Below are positions 11,586 to 21,849 of a stretch of 64,000 nt of DNA, piece by piece. The position numbers were made by a program, and so were the translations under genes. The stretch is taken from assembly GCA_964007475.1 (NCBI GenBank), contig OZ023273.1:86570930-86634929 (forward strand), written 5' to 3'. Positions within the stretch are counted from its first letter, which is position 1. Every line of letters begins with the position of its first letter. Below the pieces are notes generated by a model. That model was not told where the DNA came from. It did no database searches and saw only the letters and a list, made by a program, of their open reading frames with translations. The stretch is from Hybos culiciformis. Lineage: Eukaryota; Arthropoda; Insecta; Diptera; Hybotidae.

Positions 11586-12417
11586 AGATATCTGGCGCAG
11601 CGCAGCAATAAATTCTGTACATCCCGGTTATGTATATTAGGTCAAAACGAACTTGTTAGCAAAAAAGGGGTATTAGCTCACACTTTAACTTTATAATATA
11701 TTTGTACAGCAATATTTGTCATAAAAATATCAAATTGTTAAAAAAAAAATATTTTTTGTAATCTGTTTTTTGGTAGCTCGATTCCCACCTCGGAATCAAT
11801 TTCTTCACTTGAATTAAGTGTTTGTTTTGTTTTAAGCATAAAGTATTGAACAAGTTTCGTAAAATGTATATTTTAAATAATTTGTTCCAGATGAATGTAA
11901 TGTTAAATTAACCAATTGTTTCAAACATATAATGTATAAATTAAAGTAAGTAATATGTATATTTTGTAGATTTATAATTTAAAATTAAAGTTTTCTATGA
12001 AATAAGTAGTTCTATTATAATTTCTTATTTCTGTTTAACTATTAAATATAAGGTGTGTGTGCCACTAATAAATACATTTATGCTTTGTTACTAATAAATA
12101 TAAGATTTCTAGTATGAATTATCATATGTACTATGTAAAACAATTCTAAATTGCAATGATATTATCATTAAAAAAATCAAAATAAAACTAAATTGTTAAA
12201 AATATTAAAATTTTGTTAGACCCTAAAATAATGTAGAATTAAGATTACGGTAAACTATAATAAATTTGATTGGGTCACTAATCAAATTTATTTAATCACT
12301 AATTAATAAGTCACAATAATAACAATAATATTCTGATCTTTTATTTTTAAGCTCTAGTAAATAATATTGTATATAAAAAATCTGAAATTGTTTATAAAAA
12401 TTGTATATAGAAATTAA
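11586..12417. other. AT-rich non-coding DNA
   Basis: No gene, structured repeat or known element recognised. Confidence 0.5.
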
Positions 12418-12744
12418 GGGCGGTTTGCACCGATTAAACTTATATATTTAAGTTTTGGTTAAGTATCAAAGTAACACTTAACTACTTGCACCAAATTTAA
12501 AGTTCTACTTAAAATTGCTTAAGTTTTATTTAAATTAAGTGATAGATTTTGTGAACTTAAAATTTTTAGTCCTAGTTAAATTCGATATTTTATTAGCAAC
12601 AAATACCTACAAAAATTACTATCTAAACCTAAAATTACAACAAAACATTTTTTTGTTGACATCAAATCGAATTTGTTTTTCTACGTCAAATTTGGACACT
12701 TCTTTTTTTTTTATTTAAGTTAATCATAATTTTTTCAAAGCAAC

Positions 12745-13143
12745 TTACTTAAATTTAAGTTTAACCATAGAGTAATAATATTTATAAGAGGGACAGAATT
12801 CATACAAGTAAATTTCAGAATTTTTTTTTGTCAATAACTCAAAAATGATGACAATATTATCAATGTATTGAGTAAAAATTTTCGACTCAAATGTGTTTAT
12901 TCTTAATTTTATTATTATTTTAATTCCTACATTCAGTCCGCTTTGATTAGCTAATGACGCAGGATCATTGTCGGATTTTTTGATTTTATGTTTTAAATAA
13001 AAACAAATGATATCATATGATTCTATGATCATATGATTTTATGTACATTTGTTTAAATTTAAAACAGATGATAAATGAATGATATGTTGCCAATTTTATG
13101 CAATACATGTAATGCATTTAAATTAATTTTAAGTATTCTATAA
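12745..13143 (-). repeat. Left long inverted arm
   Basis: It pairs with 19300-19680. Both arms contain the same open frame (95 codons at 13032-12745 here, 90 in the other arm), differing by a single residue (Thr/Ile) over the shared part. I recognise no domain; the frame may be open by chance. Confidence 0.85.
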
Positions 13144-13198
13144 TGTTTTTCTATTCAGATGAGAATAATGTTATTTATATATGAATTCTTATTTAGTG

Positions 13199-13774
13199 CA
13201 GTGATAATCAAAATGTAGGTGGCGACCCCCACTGGTATCGCGAATAACTCCGGAGGGGTAGAAAAATTTTTTTTTTATCTTTTTGAAATAATATAATAAT
13301 TTAGTTTTTTGTGCTTTTCCTGCTTTTAATTCTTACAAAAAACGAACGAATGAACGAATATGCAAACATTTTTTTGTTTCAGATGACAAAATTTTCGCGT
13401 CATACATTTGAACCAAATTTCGATCAAATAACATCTGAAGTACAGGCTCTCTCTTCTCACTAATTTATTTTCTTAGCATAATTCGGAGTTGGGGTTTCGA
13501 TTTCACGCGGAAATATCTTTTAAACATACTTTAAATAACGCGGGTACAAAATTCAGTTTTACCCCATAAAAAAATTTTATTTTTATTCGAAAAAAAATTT
13601 TTACCCGGATAAAAAATTTGGTTTTACGCGGAAAAAAATTTTTATGTGTAATTAAAAATTTTGTTAAATTTTTTTCTTGTAAAGAGTATTTTTTAATAAA
13701 TTATGCTAGGTGGGCTCGAATATTTTTTTATTTTAAAAACGTGGTCGCAGTTCGAAAAAGTTTCCGCATCACTG
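13199..13774. mobile_element. Possible degraded hAT MITE inside the P-type element
   Basis: The left tip CAGTGATAATCAAAATGTAGG and the reverse-complemented right tip CAGTGATGCGGAAACTTTTT both start CAGTGAT and look hAT-like, but similarity is lost after the tips. No 8-bp target duplication is visible. Tentative. Confidence 0.35.
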
Positions 13775-13872
13775 GTAGAAGACGTTCGTGAAAACTAGTA
13801 GAATTATTAATTATCCCACATATCGTCGGCTTACAATCCTTTTAGTACAAACGCCATTCAGTTAGTTTCGAC

Positions 13873-14155
13873 CAAAGAACTTATATATAAGGAAAAGTAT
13901 ATTATTATTGCAAGTGAACCTTTTTAATTTTTTCAAAGTACTGTATTTGCCTATTTCAATTGTCAAAAAAGGAACAAAAAAAAAAAGAAAAATTCATAAA
14001 AACAAAAACAAAAATTTTTATGAATTTTTCTTTTTTTTTTGTTCCTTTTTTGACAATTGAAATAGGCAAATAAGGTATTTTGAAAGAATAAAAAAGCTTC
14101 ATTGGCTTTCATAGTAAAATACATAATTTATTCTTCCTTATATATAAGTTCATTG
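13873..14155. mobile_element. hAT-type palindromic MITE
   Basis: The ends CAAAGAACTTATATATAAGG and, reverse-complemented, CAATGAACTTATATATAAGG are flanked by a perfect 8-bp duplication GTTTCGAC (13865-13872 and 14156-14163). The inside is nearly all palindrome: GCCTATTTCAATTGTC and its complement pair around an A-rich/T-rich centre near 14010. Confidence 0.85.
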
Positions 14156-14163
14156 GTTTCGAC

Positions 14164-14822
14164 TAAATCAAATTTGAAAGTTTATATGCAAGTTTTATGA
14201 CATTTTTAAATAATAAAATAATTCAATCCACTAATGTACTTACGGTTTGAATTAAATATCAAAAAAATGTAAAAAATAGTTATTCCTCTAACTCTAAAAT
14301 AATGATTACCTTTTATATTTATTTCTTTTCACTGAAATATTAAAAGTTTAATGAGTTTTGAAAGAATTCAAAAGCAGTTTGTCCTATATTAATTTACTAA
14401 CGATTTCAACACAGTCTTCTAGACAAGAAAGCGCCTCTGTAATTTTAGCACAATAAAACTGCAGAATTAAAATATAATAATGTTTATCACCTAACTTACG
14501 ATTTCATTCACTTCTTCAGAACTACGATAATATGCTCACTGGAATTATTTAATAAAAAAAATAATGAAATAATTCAAATAATGTCACAAAATAATAAAAA
14601 AAGATCTGTGTATTTTCATTAATTTACATGATAGGATATTATATATTATTATAAGATCGCAATAACAAAACCAATAACACTTTTTGTTGAATTGGCTCCT
14701 AAAATGGTTAAAAAAAATTTATTAGTGTTTTATTTAGAAACAAATGAAAATTAGTTTACTACCAATTGTGTATGGTTCATCAGGAATTTGTTGTGGCGAT
14801 GAACATTTGTAAAAATTTCGAT
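14164..14822. other. Downstream region of the P-type transposase
   Basis: AT-rich and non-coding. It would hold the transposase 3' UTR and poly(A) signals (minus strand). No P-type terminal repeat was recognised here. Confidence 0.45.
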
Positions 14823-17621
14823 TCAATTTAGAAGTAGCAATTTTTGAACATTTTTGTTTTGCTTACTATTATGTATTTTCATTGCAGAATTTTCACAACG
14901 TTTTTTAATTATTTTATCAATTTTTTTCTTGCAGCTGAATTTTATTAACACCAAAATAAATTGATTAAGGACATCAAAAATATGTTGATGATGATCATTT
15001 TGAAATTTATTAAAAAATAATTCTGATTTGATGATGCATAGTTTAATAATTTTTTCTTTTAAATTTAGTAAATGGAAGTTTTCATAAAAAAAATTTTCGA
15101 ATATCAGAAACCACGAATAGGACTGTTGAAAAAAATTGTCGGATGGTGCAATTAAGCTTCCGAAGCTGTTAGTATAGATATTGTAGTTCTTGGCAATTAT
15201 TAAATTTTCAGTATTGCTAGATTTAATTTTTTCTGATAAAATATTCATACAGTTTTTTGATAAAATATTCATACAGTGATCGCAATTCGATATCTTTTTA
15301 AGACAAAAACCAGAAAAGTATCTTATTGCTAATTGATCAAAATGAACCAAATCCGTGTTTGAACTAATATTTTCATTCTTGAACTCTGAAGATAATGTAT
15401 TTTCTGGTTCGTTATTATTGTCATTATTATTTTCAAAATTATAAAAATCTTCAAACATCTCATTTATAGGATTATCATTATCATTAGTTTCTTCTTCATT
15501 ATCGACGTGATTAATATCCACATCTAAATAATTATCCCCATCTTCTTCGCAGTTGGATTTTAAATTATATTCATAAATAAATTTTACCGAGGTTAATTTC
15601 GCGAAAAGTGTGCCAATTTGTTGAGAGTTTGGGTTTCTATTATATCCACAACTAGATCTTAAACTGGAAAACATATTTTCAAGAGGATCTTGGTTTAAAC
15701 GGCGAGTTAATAAAAAACTAATTTTGTTATCATCAATTACATCTGCAGCTAATAACAATGTTGCTTTTATGCTTTGAACCAGACCATTCAAACAAAAAAT
15801 TTTTTTTGAGCCCATTGGTTTTAATTTTTCTATATAATGAAGCATTTCTTCTAATAGCAAAAAAGGAGAATTTTTAAATTTGAGTGGCTGTTTATACGGA
15901 CCTTTGGCACATAAATTTGAAGAGTTCATAGCGTCAATTAAATTATTAAATTTCAAAATAAAATCAGCGGTGGGGATAACTTTGTCTACCATAGTGTTGA
16001 AAAAATTCGGAATACTTTTATCTGCTGCAATGATGGCTGCGTATGTACTGTGACTGAATAATTGAAAAGCTAGTTTTACTGACATTTTTTGGAAAGTATT
16101 TGGATAAATGTGGGTTGAGCAAACTTTTGGCAAAATTTTTGTTGAGCGGTGTTCATCTTCAGAAACAATTTTTTTGATAACATCACAGCTAATTATTCCA
16201 GTTTCTGAATGCTCAAAATTTGATTTTATAAATGAATTTCGGACCGATTTTACTAAATGAGGCATGTCAAAAAAAGCATAAACTTTATTTTTATTTAAAT
16301 CATTAAAAAATGGTCTGGTCGGATCTACATTTAGGGCGGTATAGAGATTACGATTTGTGCTACATTGATCGCAAACTGTTGCCAATATTTTAAAACCGAT
16401 TTCAGATAAAACTTTAATGCACTCCAATAACAATGGTTTCAAGGATTCGGATTTCAAATTATTATTTGACAAATTATAACAAAATGCATATTTGTAGTTG
16501 TGAAATAAACCGCGAACCATAAAAAAGTGCGCTTCGGTAGAAAGCTTTTGTGTCCTTTTACCATTAATGTCTTCAATACCGTCAATACAGTCTCTGCTAT
16601 GATTATAACACAGTTGTTTTTTTATCGATATTTCATCAAACAAGAGAATAGCCTTTTTGGAGTTTTCATTCATGTTTTCTACTTTTTTTTTTAATAGCTT
16701 TATGATTTCACTATTGAAACCAGGTTCAATAAATTTTAGTTTTGTCCACGATTTTATAGATGTCTTGCTGGGTAATGAAATTTTCATAGTATCTCTCATG
16801 TAGCCGTAGGCTGCTGGTGACTTATAAAAAAGACTTTGAGCAACATTTTTCTCCTTTTCATTATAATTCTTTTTCTTCATGGTTATTAGCCCAAGTAATG
16901 TTCTTCCATTTTCAGAAACGTGATTTAGTTTATTAATATATTTATTTCTTATCGATGATTTCTTGTATATTTTTTTAGAGTTTCTATTTTTTTTTAATCT
17001 ACTTTGTCCCCTTAAGTACAAACTTTTTCTAAGTCTGACAACTTTTTTTTCAGCTGCTTTTAATTTTTTTTCTTTTTCGTTTAAAAGTTTCCTATATTTT
17101 TCTAATGTAATTATTCTACTTAAACAGTTCTCACAAGTGTCCGGTTCGAAAATATTTGTTGAAGACAAAGATTTAGTGTGATCTGAACATAAATTATTTA
17201 AGTATGTAGGTTCTATTTTAATTTCCAAATCTGTTTTTTCAGCTTCATCAATATTCATGCGATTAGTTCTATCTGAAAATTCTATTTCACCGCCATGTTG
17301 GTTATCAATAGTTATTATTTTTTCAATTACATTTTCTTTTTCCGGACAATTAATTTTAGAAATTTCATTTCCCTTACTTTTCAGGATTAGTTTACTTTTA
17401 TATTTTTCTAAAGAAGTGATCTCACACATGTTATTGATGTCATATACACAATTACTATTATCTTGATTTTCAAAATTTTGTAGCGAAAAAGAATCTGGAA
17501 ACGAGGAAATAATTTTTTTTTTTAAATTTTTTTTTGGACTTTCGATTATGTAAAATACATTCTGGGGTGCAAGGCGTATCCGCTTAAGTCGAGATATGCT
17601 GTTATAATTTAATAAAGTCAA
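14823..17621 (-). CDS. P-element-like transposase, main exon (932-codon frame)
   Basis: DNA transposase of the P/THAP9 family, acting in the nucleus on its own element. In order: acidic N-terminal region; a CENCLSRI segment then a leucine-rich coiled coil (about residues 165-205, as in the P dimerisation zipper); a basic stretch; then the catalytic core with LLFDEISIKK (about 325-335), ATVCDQCSTN (about 414-423), FFDMPHLVKSVRN (about 448-460) and LNQDPLENMFSSLR (about 640-653). These carry the acidic residues and GTP-binding region known for this family. The annotated ATG is probably not the real start: an acceptor-like AACAG at about 17600 would join this exon to the THAP exon at 18391-18663. 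No internal stop was seen over this long frame, so function is possible. The C-terminal third is asparagine- and acid-rich. Confidence 0.9.
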   Translation of the reverse strand: MTLLNYNSISRLKRIRLAPQNVFYIIESPKKNLKKKIISSFPDSFSLQNFENQDNSNCVYDINNMCEITSLEKYKSKLILKSKGNEISKINCPEKENVIEKIITIDNQHGGEIEFSDRTNRMNIDEAEKTDLEIKIEPTYLNNLCSDHTKSLSSTNIFEPDTCENCLSRIITLEKYRKLLNEKEKKLKAAEKKVVRLRKSLYLRGQSRLKKNRNSKKIYKKSSIRNKYINKLNHVSENGRTLLGLITMKKKNYNEKEKNVAQSLFYKSPAAYGYMRDTMKISLPSKTSIKSWTKLKFIEPGFNSEIIKLLKKKVENMNENSKKAILLFDEISIKKQLCYNHSRDCIDGIEDINGKRTQKLSTEAHFFMVRGLFHNYKYAFCYNLSNNNLKSESLKPLLLECIKVLSEIGFKILATVCDQCSTNRNLYTALNVDPTRPFFNDLNKNKVYAFFDMPHLVKSVRNSFIKSNFEHSETGIISCDVIKKIVSEDEHRSTKILPKVCSTHIYPNTFQKMSVKLAFQLFSHSTYAAIIAADKSIPNFFNTMVDKVIPTADFILKFNNLIDAMNSSNLCAKGPYKQPLKFKNSPFLLLEEMLHYIEKLKPMGSKKIFCLNGLVQSIKATLLLAADVIDDNKISFLLTRRLNQDPLENMFSSLRSSCGYNRNPNSQQIGTLFAKLTSVKFIYEYNLKSNCEEDGDNYLDVDINHVDNEEETNDNDNPINEMFEDFYNFENNNDNNNEPENTLSSEFKNENISSNTDLVHFDQLAIRYFSGFCLKKISNCDHCMNILSKNCMNILSEKIKSSNTENLIIAKNYNIYTNSFGSLIAPSDNFFQQSYSWFLIFENFFYENFHLLNLKEKIIKLCIIKSELFFNKFQNDHHQHIFDVLNQFILVLIKFSCKKKIDKIIKKRCENSAMKIHNSKQNKNVQKLLLLN

Positions 17622-18390
17622 ACAGTCGTCATATAATATTACGTTGGCTCATAAAAGCTATGAAATTAAAGTTTTTGGAGTTACAAAATATAATATCCTA
17701 TAATAAAAACATAATATCCTATAATAAAAATGTGAATTTTAAACTGCTATTCTAAAAAGTTTTCATAATAGACTTAAGCGGTTATGGCCTGTAGTTAAAT
17801 TTTTTTCTAAAAAAAAAAAGTTGAAAAAAAAGTCCAGTCGGAACCCTAAACCCGGAACCCGAACTCGTTTTCTCCGAAGAGAAAACTTTTTCCAATAATT
17901 TAACATTATAAAATTTTGGATTAAAAACTTTGTAAATTAATTAAAAGTTTTGTACTTTTTCCTCTTAGAGAAAAGAATCATGTTGTAAAACATATCTGCT
18001 AAATTTCTGTGACGAGGGCAAACGTAATAACGCGTAATAAAAAAAAATAGTATAAGAGGCCTTCAATGAGAAAATATTAAAGTGGAGTTAAATTAAGAAC
18101 TTTTAAACTTATTTATAATTTTTATTAATTAAAATCTAATTTAAATATTTTCATTTTTACTTCGTTAAGAAGCAAGTGAAGAAAAAACTTAAAAAAAATT
18201 TTAATCAAATTAAAAAATTTACTTATAAAATTCGATTTAAATCAATTTGGAAATAAAAAAAAACAAAATTTACAGGGGTCAAATCCTATAACTCTCAAAA
18301 CAATGTCTTTGATAAGTATTTTCAACTATAAAAACTATGAAAATGTGACATTAGTCATATAATTTGACCCCTAATTTTGTATTTAAATTT

Positions 18391-18663
18391 TTATTTCTTT
18401 TTCCTACCATTTGACAAATACAAAGAAGGAACAGCCGTTCTTTTAATAGTAACGATTCCATGATCCTGTGGTGTAAAATGAATATCACAAACAAAGTTTC
18501 TTCCTTTTTTTAAAGATTCAGGTGGTATTTTTAAAGCTTCAAGCCAATCTTTTTTTCTTATCAAATTTTTTGGCAAACTATAATAGCTCCTATCAATATT
18601 ATCATGTCTATTTGTTAGACATTTTTTTAACAAACATTTATTATTTTTATTTTTTTTATTCAT
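18391..18663 (-). CDS. THAP zinc-finger exon of the P-type transposase
   Basis: This 90-codon frame holds a THAP domain, the sequence-specific C2CH DNA-binding finger found at the N-terminus of P transposases. Visible parts are CLLKKC, the YSLPK and W (KKDWLEAL) positions, CDIHF giving the last Cys and His, and the C-terminal AVPSLYL box. The usual finger begins near the initiator Met; here about ten mostly Lys/Asn residues precede it. A donor-like AATG|GTAGGA on the minus strand near 18409 would splice to the main exon about 0.8 kb downstream, removing the present stop. Order THAP then transposase matches the family. Splicing is inferred. Confidence 0.85.
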   Translation of the reverse strand: MNKKNKNNKCLLKKCLTNRHDNIDRSYYSLPKNLIRKKDWLEALKIPPESLKKGRNFVCDIHFTPQDHGIVTIKRTAVPSLYLSNGRKKK

Positions 18664-18899
18664 TTTATATTTCTTTATTTTTTTAAAAATTATTAATTGA
18701 AATACTCCTTTCTTAAATTCACGAAACTATTCTAGTGAAGCAAACCGCACAATTAAAAGATTTAATTAAAAACAAACCAAACATAGTTGTGTTGTACGGT
18801 AACGGTACTTACAGTTACATTTATAATTATGAAAATTTACTTAAATTCAGAGTTAAAAATTTTATTTTTTTCACTCCTTCGCTCCATTCTTTGCAAAGG

Positions 18900-19165
18900 A
18901 AATAAAAAATAAATAAATTAAATCGCTCTTTGGGAACGAAATTTTAAAAAAAATTTTTTTGCTCCCAAAATAAAAATAAAAAAAACGAACAATAAATTAC
19001 GCTCTTTGGGAATGAAATATTGTTGTTTATTTATTTCACTCCTTGTAGAACATTTTGTTAGGGAGTGAAAAAAAAAAAATTTTTTTTTCGATCTTTACTA
19101 GGTATAGAAAATAAAAACAAAACAAAAATCGCTCTTGGGAGTGAAATAATTTATTTTTATTTTTT
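18900..19165. repeat. Tandem CGCTCTTTGGGAAYGAAAT units with inverted copies
   Basis: Three or four short blocks such as CGCTCTTTGGGAACGAAAT and TTTCACTCCTTG alternate with A/T tracts upstream of the transposase. They may be subterminal repeats of the element; a role in transposase binding is only a guess. Confidence 0.5.
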
Positions 19166-19299
19166 CGTTCCCTAAGAGAGAATTTTTAAAATATCGTTTA
19201 AAATATTATTTATTAGATCGTTTTCATGAAGAGCAATAAGAGTGAAATAATAAAATAAAATTTTTAACCCTGCTTAAATTTTGTATTTATTAACAATAT

Positions 19300-19680
19300 A
19301 GAATATCTAAAATTAATTCAAATGCATTACATGTATTGCATAAAATTGGCAACATATCATTCATTTATCATCTGTTTTAAAGCAAAACAAATGTACATAA
19401 AATCATATGATCATAGAATCATATGATATCATTTGTTTTTATTTAAAACATAAAATCAAAAAATCCGACAATGATCCTGCGTCATTAGCTAATCAAAGCG
19501 GACTGAATGTAGGAATTAAAATAATAATAAAATTAAGAATAAACATATTTGAGTCGAAAATTTTTACTCAATACATTGATAATATTGTCATCATTTTTGA
19601 GTTATTGACAAAAAAAAATTCTGAAATTTACTTGTATGAATTCTGTCCCTCTTATAAATATTATTACTCTATGGTTTAAC
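19300..19680 (+). repeat. Right long inverted arm
   Basis: Near-identical reverse complement of 12745-13143, including ATGCATTACATGTATTGCAT and AAATCATATGATCATAGAAT segments. The near identity implies recent formation or gene conversion between the arms. Confidence 0.85.
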
Positions 19681-19742
19681 TTAAATTTAAATAGAACTTA
19701 GTTAAGTTTAACTTTTAAGTTTAATCGGTGCAAACGGCCCTA

Positions 19743-20600
19743 ACGCGGCGTTTATACTAGATGTTTTTGAAGATTATTTCGAAGATGTTTTTTGAATGTA
19801 TTTTCGTAAAAATCTTCGAAATAGTTTTCACTGTCCAGTCTAAAATCTAGATTTTAGTCGAACTAAAATGTGTCAATTTTTAAATAAATATAATAAAGTC
19901 ATGGACACGAAGTCGATAAAATTGGAAAGGAAATAAGGTTGGCCGGTAGTGAACATAATTTTATTATCTTTTTCAGCGCCTTTTACCTACTATTACAAAA
20001 AAAATAATATATAGAAATTAAAATTTATATAAATAAAAATGTATTAATTATTTGAATACAATTATTTGGTTATTTTATTTAAACTGCCTATTTTAATAAT
20101 TTGAAAACAAACAAATAAGATTCATCAAAGATGCGATACAATTGAAGAAAATAATATAATATATAAATGTAATTTTTATAATTTAAATATTATTATTTAT
20201 TTTGTTTAATACGAAAAACTATTTAAATATTTGTCTATCTCTAAATAAATATTGAATTGAATAAATAATATTTATTTCACGTCGATAAATTAGCAGTCGT
20301 TGAAGAAAATTCTTAATTTACACAGTCAGCTGTGAATTGAGTCGGCATCGACATAATCAAATAATTTATTTATGTTTTCAGTTTTCCTTTTATTTACTTT
20401 TTATGTCTTGACATTTCCGCTTTGTCAATTTTTTTTCGAATTTATTTTTTTCTTTTTATTTGACAGAAAATAATTAACATTTTAAGCAAGATTTTTAGTC
20501 TAGACTAAAATGAAGATTTTTTCGTTTTACACAATTTTTACACACACATTGTAAAAACATCTTCGAAAAAATCTTCAAAAACATCCAATGTAAACCCCAA
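19743..20600. mobile_element. Non-autonomous element with about 40-bp terminal inverted repeats
   Basis: The left end has GGCGTTTATACTAGATG, then TTTTTGAAGATTATTTCGAAG. The right end, reverse-complemented, has GGGGTTTACATTGGATG, then TTTTTGAAGATTTTTTCGAAG. Subterminal GTCTAGACTAAAAT-like motifs also pair. It abuts the preceding element, with TAA at the shared border and TAA after the right end, so a 3-bp duplication is possible. There is no coding frame inside. Confidence 0.75.
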
Positions 20601-20938
20601 GTAAGACTTTAAGTATATATGATTTTTTTTATAAATAAGATAAGATTTTAGAATAAAATTCAGATTGAAATTTAACTCCAAATTGATATCTCATTTTAAA
20701 AACGGCTTCCTGAGCTATTTTCAATACAGGTAAAAGGACTGGTAAGCCTTTAAACATACCAAGTCTGATTTGAGACGGATAGCTTCTCTTGAGCTTTAAA
20801 CAGCATTAATGGCTCTTTTTTAGCCACCACGATAGCGTGTCTCGCTTATAATAATATAAACTGGCTGACTACAGCCTCTTAATAGGGATCCTCTAGGATC
20901 ATAGACTATAATGATGATGATCCTGAAACCAAATTATG

Positions 20939-21840
20939 GGTAAGCGGCTGATTCATCGCCTAGCAATTCATCGCGAATCAATTCATCGCCAGCAATTCAT
21001 CGCCAGCAATTCATCGTCAAGCAATTCATCGTCAAAAAGTTCATCGCCAAGCAATTCATCGCCAAGCAATTCATCGCTAGTAATTCATCGCCAGTAATTC
21101 ATCGCCAGCAATTCATCGCCAGTAATTCATCGCCAGTAATTCATCGCCAGTAATTCATCGCCAGCAATTCATCGCCAGTAATTCATCGCCAGCAATTCAT
21201 CGCCAGCAATTCATCGCCAGTAATTCATCGCCAGCAATTCATCGCCAGCAATTCATCGCCAGTAATTCATCGCCAATTGGTGATTGGGTAGAGGCGGTGT
21301 CCAAACCACTAAATACAGAAACTTTTTTCTTGGAAATGCTCCGTTTTGGAGATATGGCCACTCAAAATTTTCAAACATTTTTCGACGGCAAAATTTTGTT
21401 TTCTTTCGAAATATAAAAAAGAAACCAAAAAAAAAAACATAAAATATGAATCGCCAGCAATTCATCGCCAAGCAATCCATCACCAGCAATTCATCGCCGC
21501 CGGCGGCGATGAATTGCTGGTGATGGATTGCTTGGCGATGAATTGCTGGCGATGAATTGCTGGCGATGAATTGCTGGCGATGAATTGCTGGCGATGAATT
21601 ACTGGCGATGAATTACTGGCGATGAATTGCTGGCGATGAATTGCTGGCGATGAATTACTGGCGATGAATTGCTGGCGATGAATTACTGGCGATGAATTAC
21701 TGGCGATGAATTGCTTGGCGATGAATTGCTTGGCGATGAACTTTTTGACGATGAATTGCTTGACGATGAATTGTTGGCGATGAATTGCTGGCGATGAATT
21801 GCTTGGCGATGAATTGCTAGGTGATGAATTAGCCTAGATT
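20939..21840. mobile_element. Foldback element with 14-bp tandem units in both arms
   Basis: The left arm is made of AATTCATCGCCAGY units and the right arm of the reverse complement. Variant units occur in the same mirrored order in both arms (for example one containing TCGTCAAAAAGTTCATCG), so the arms are true inverted copies. A spacer-free perfect palindrome of about 105 bp is centred near 21501 (GCCGCCGGCGGC). An unrelated stretch (about 21275-21446) interrupts the left arm only. The element is flanked by a 9-bp direct repeat CAAATTATG (20930-20938 and 21841-21849). Tandem-repeat arms and 9-bp duplications are known from Drosophila FB elements. No gene inside. Confidence 0.85.
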
Positions 21841-21849
21841 CAAATTATG

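Larger units (their letters stand above)
12418..19742 (-). mobile_element. Compound element with long inverted ends and a P-type transposase
   Basis: Both tips carry GGGCSGTTTGCACCGATTAA followed by ACTTA, in inverted orientation (12418 on, and up to 19740). Subterminal arms of about 400 bp (12745-13143 and 19300-19680) are almost identical inverted copies; the left side has about 300 bp of extra sequence between tip and arm. Between the arms lie a THAP exon and a P-element-like transposase on the minus strand, plus nested hAT-like MITEs. Flanks show TAA on both sides but no 8-bp duplication, which P elements normally make. So this is either a P-type element with unusually long ends, or a P-type gene inside an inverted-repeat element of another kind. 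Confidence 0.65.

Noticed and set aside
20946..21283. Possible CRISPR-like array (regular short repeats)
   Set aside because: Units are 14 bp without spacers, mirrored in the other arm, and the genome is eukaryotic.
21253..21555. Frames of 69-78 codons with MLVMDCLAMNCWR ends on both strands
   Set aside because: They come from translating the 14-bp foldback units; the inverted arms give the same peptide on both strands.
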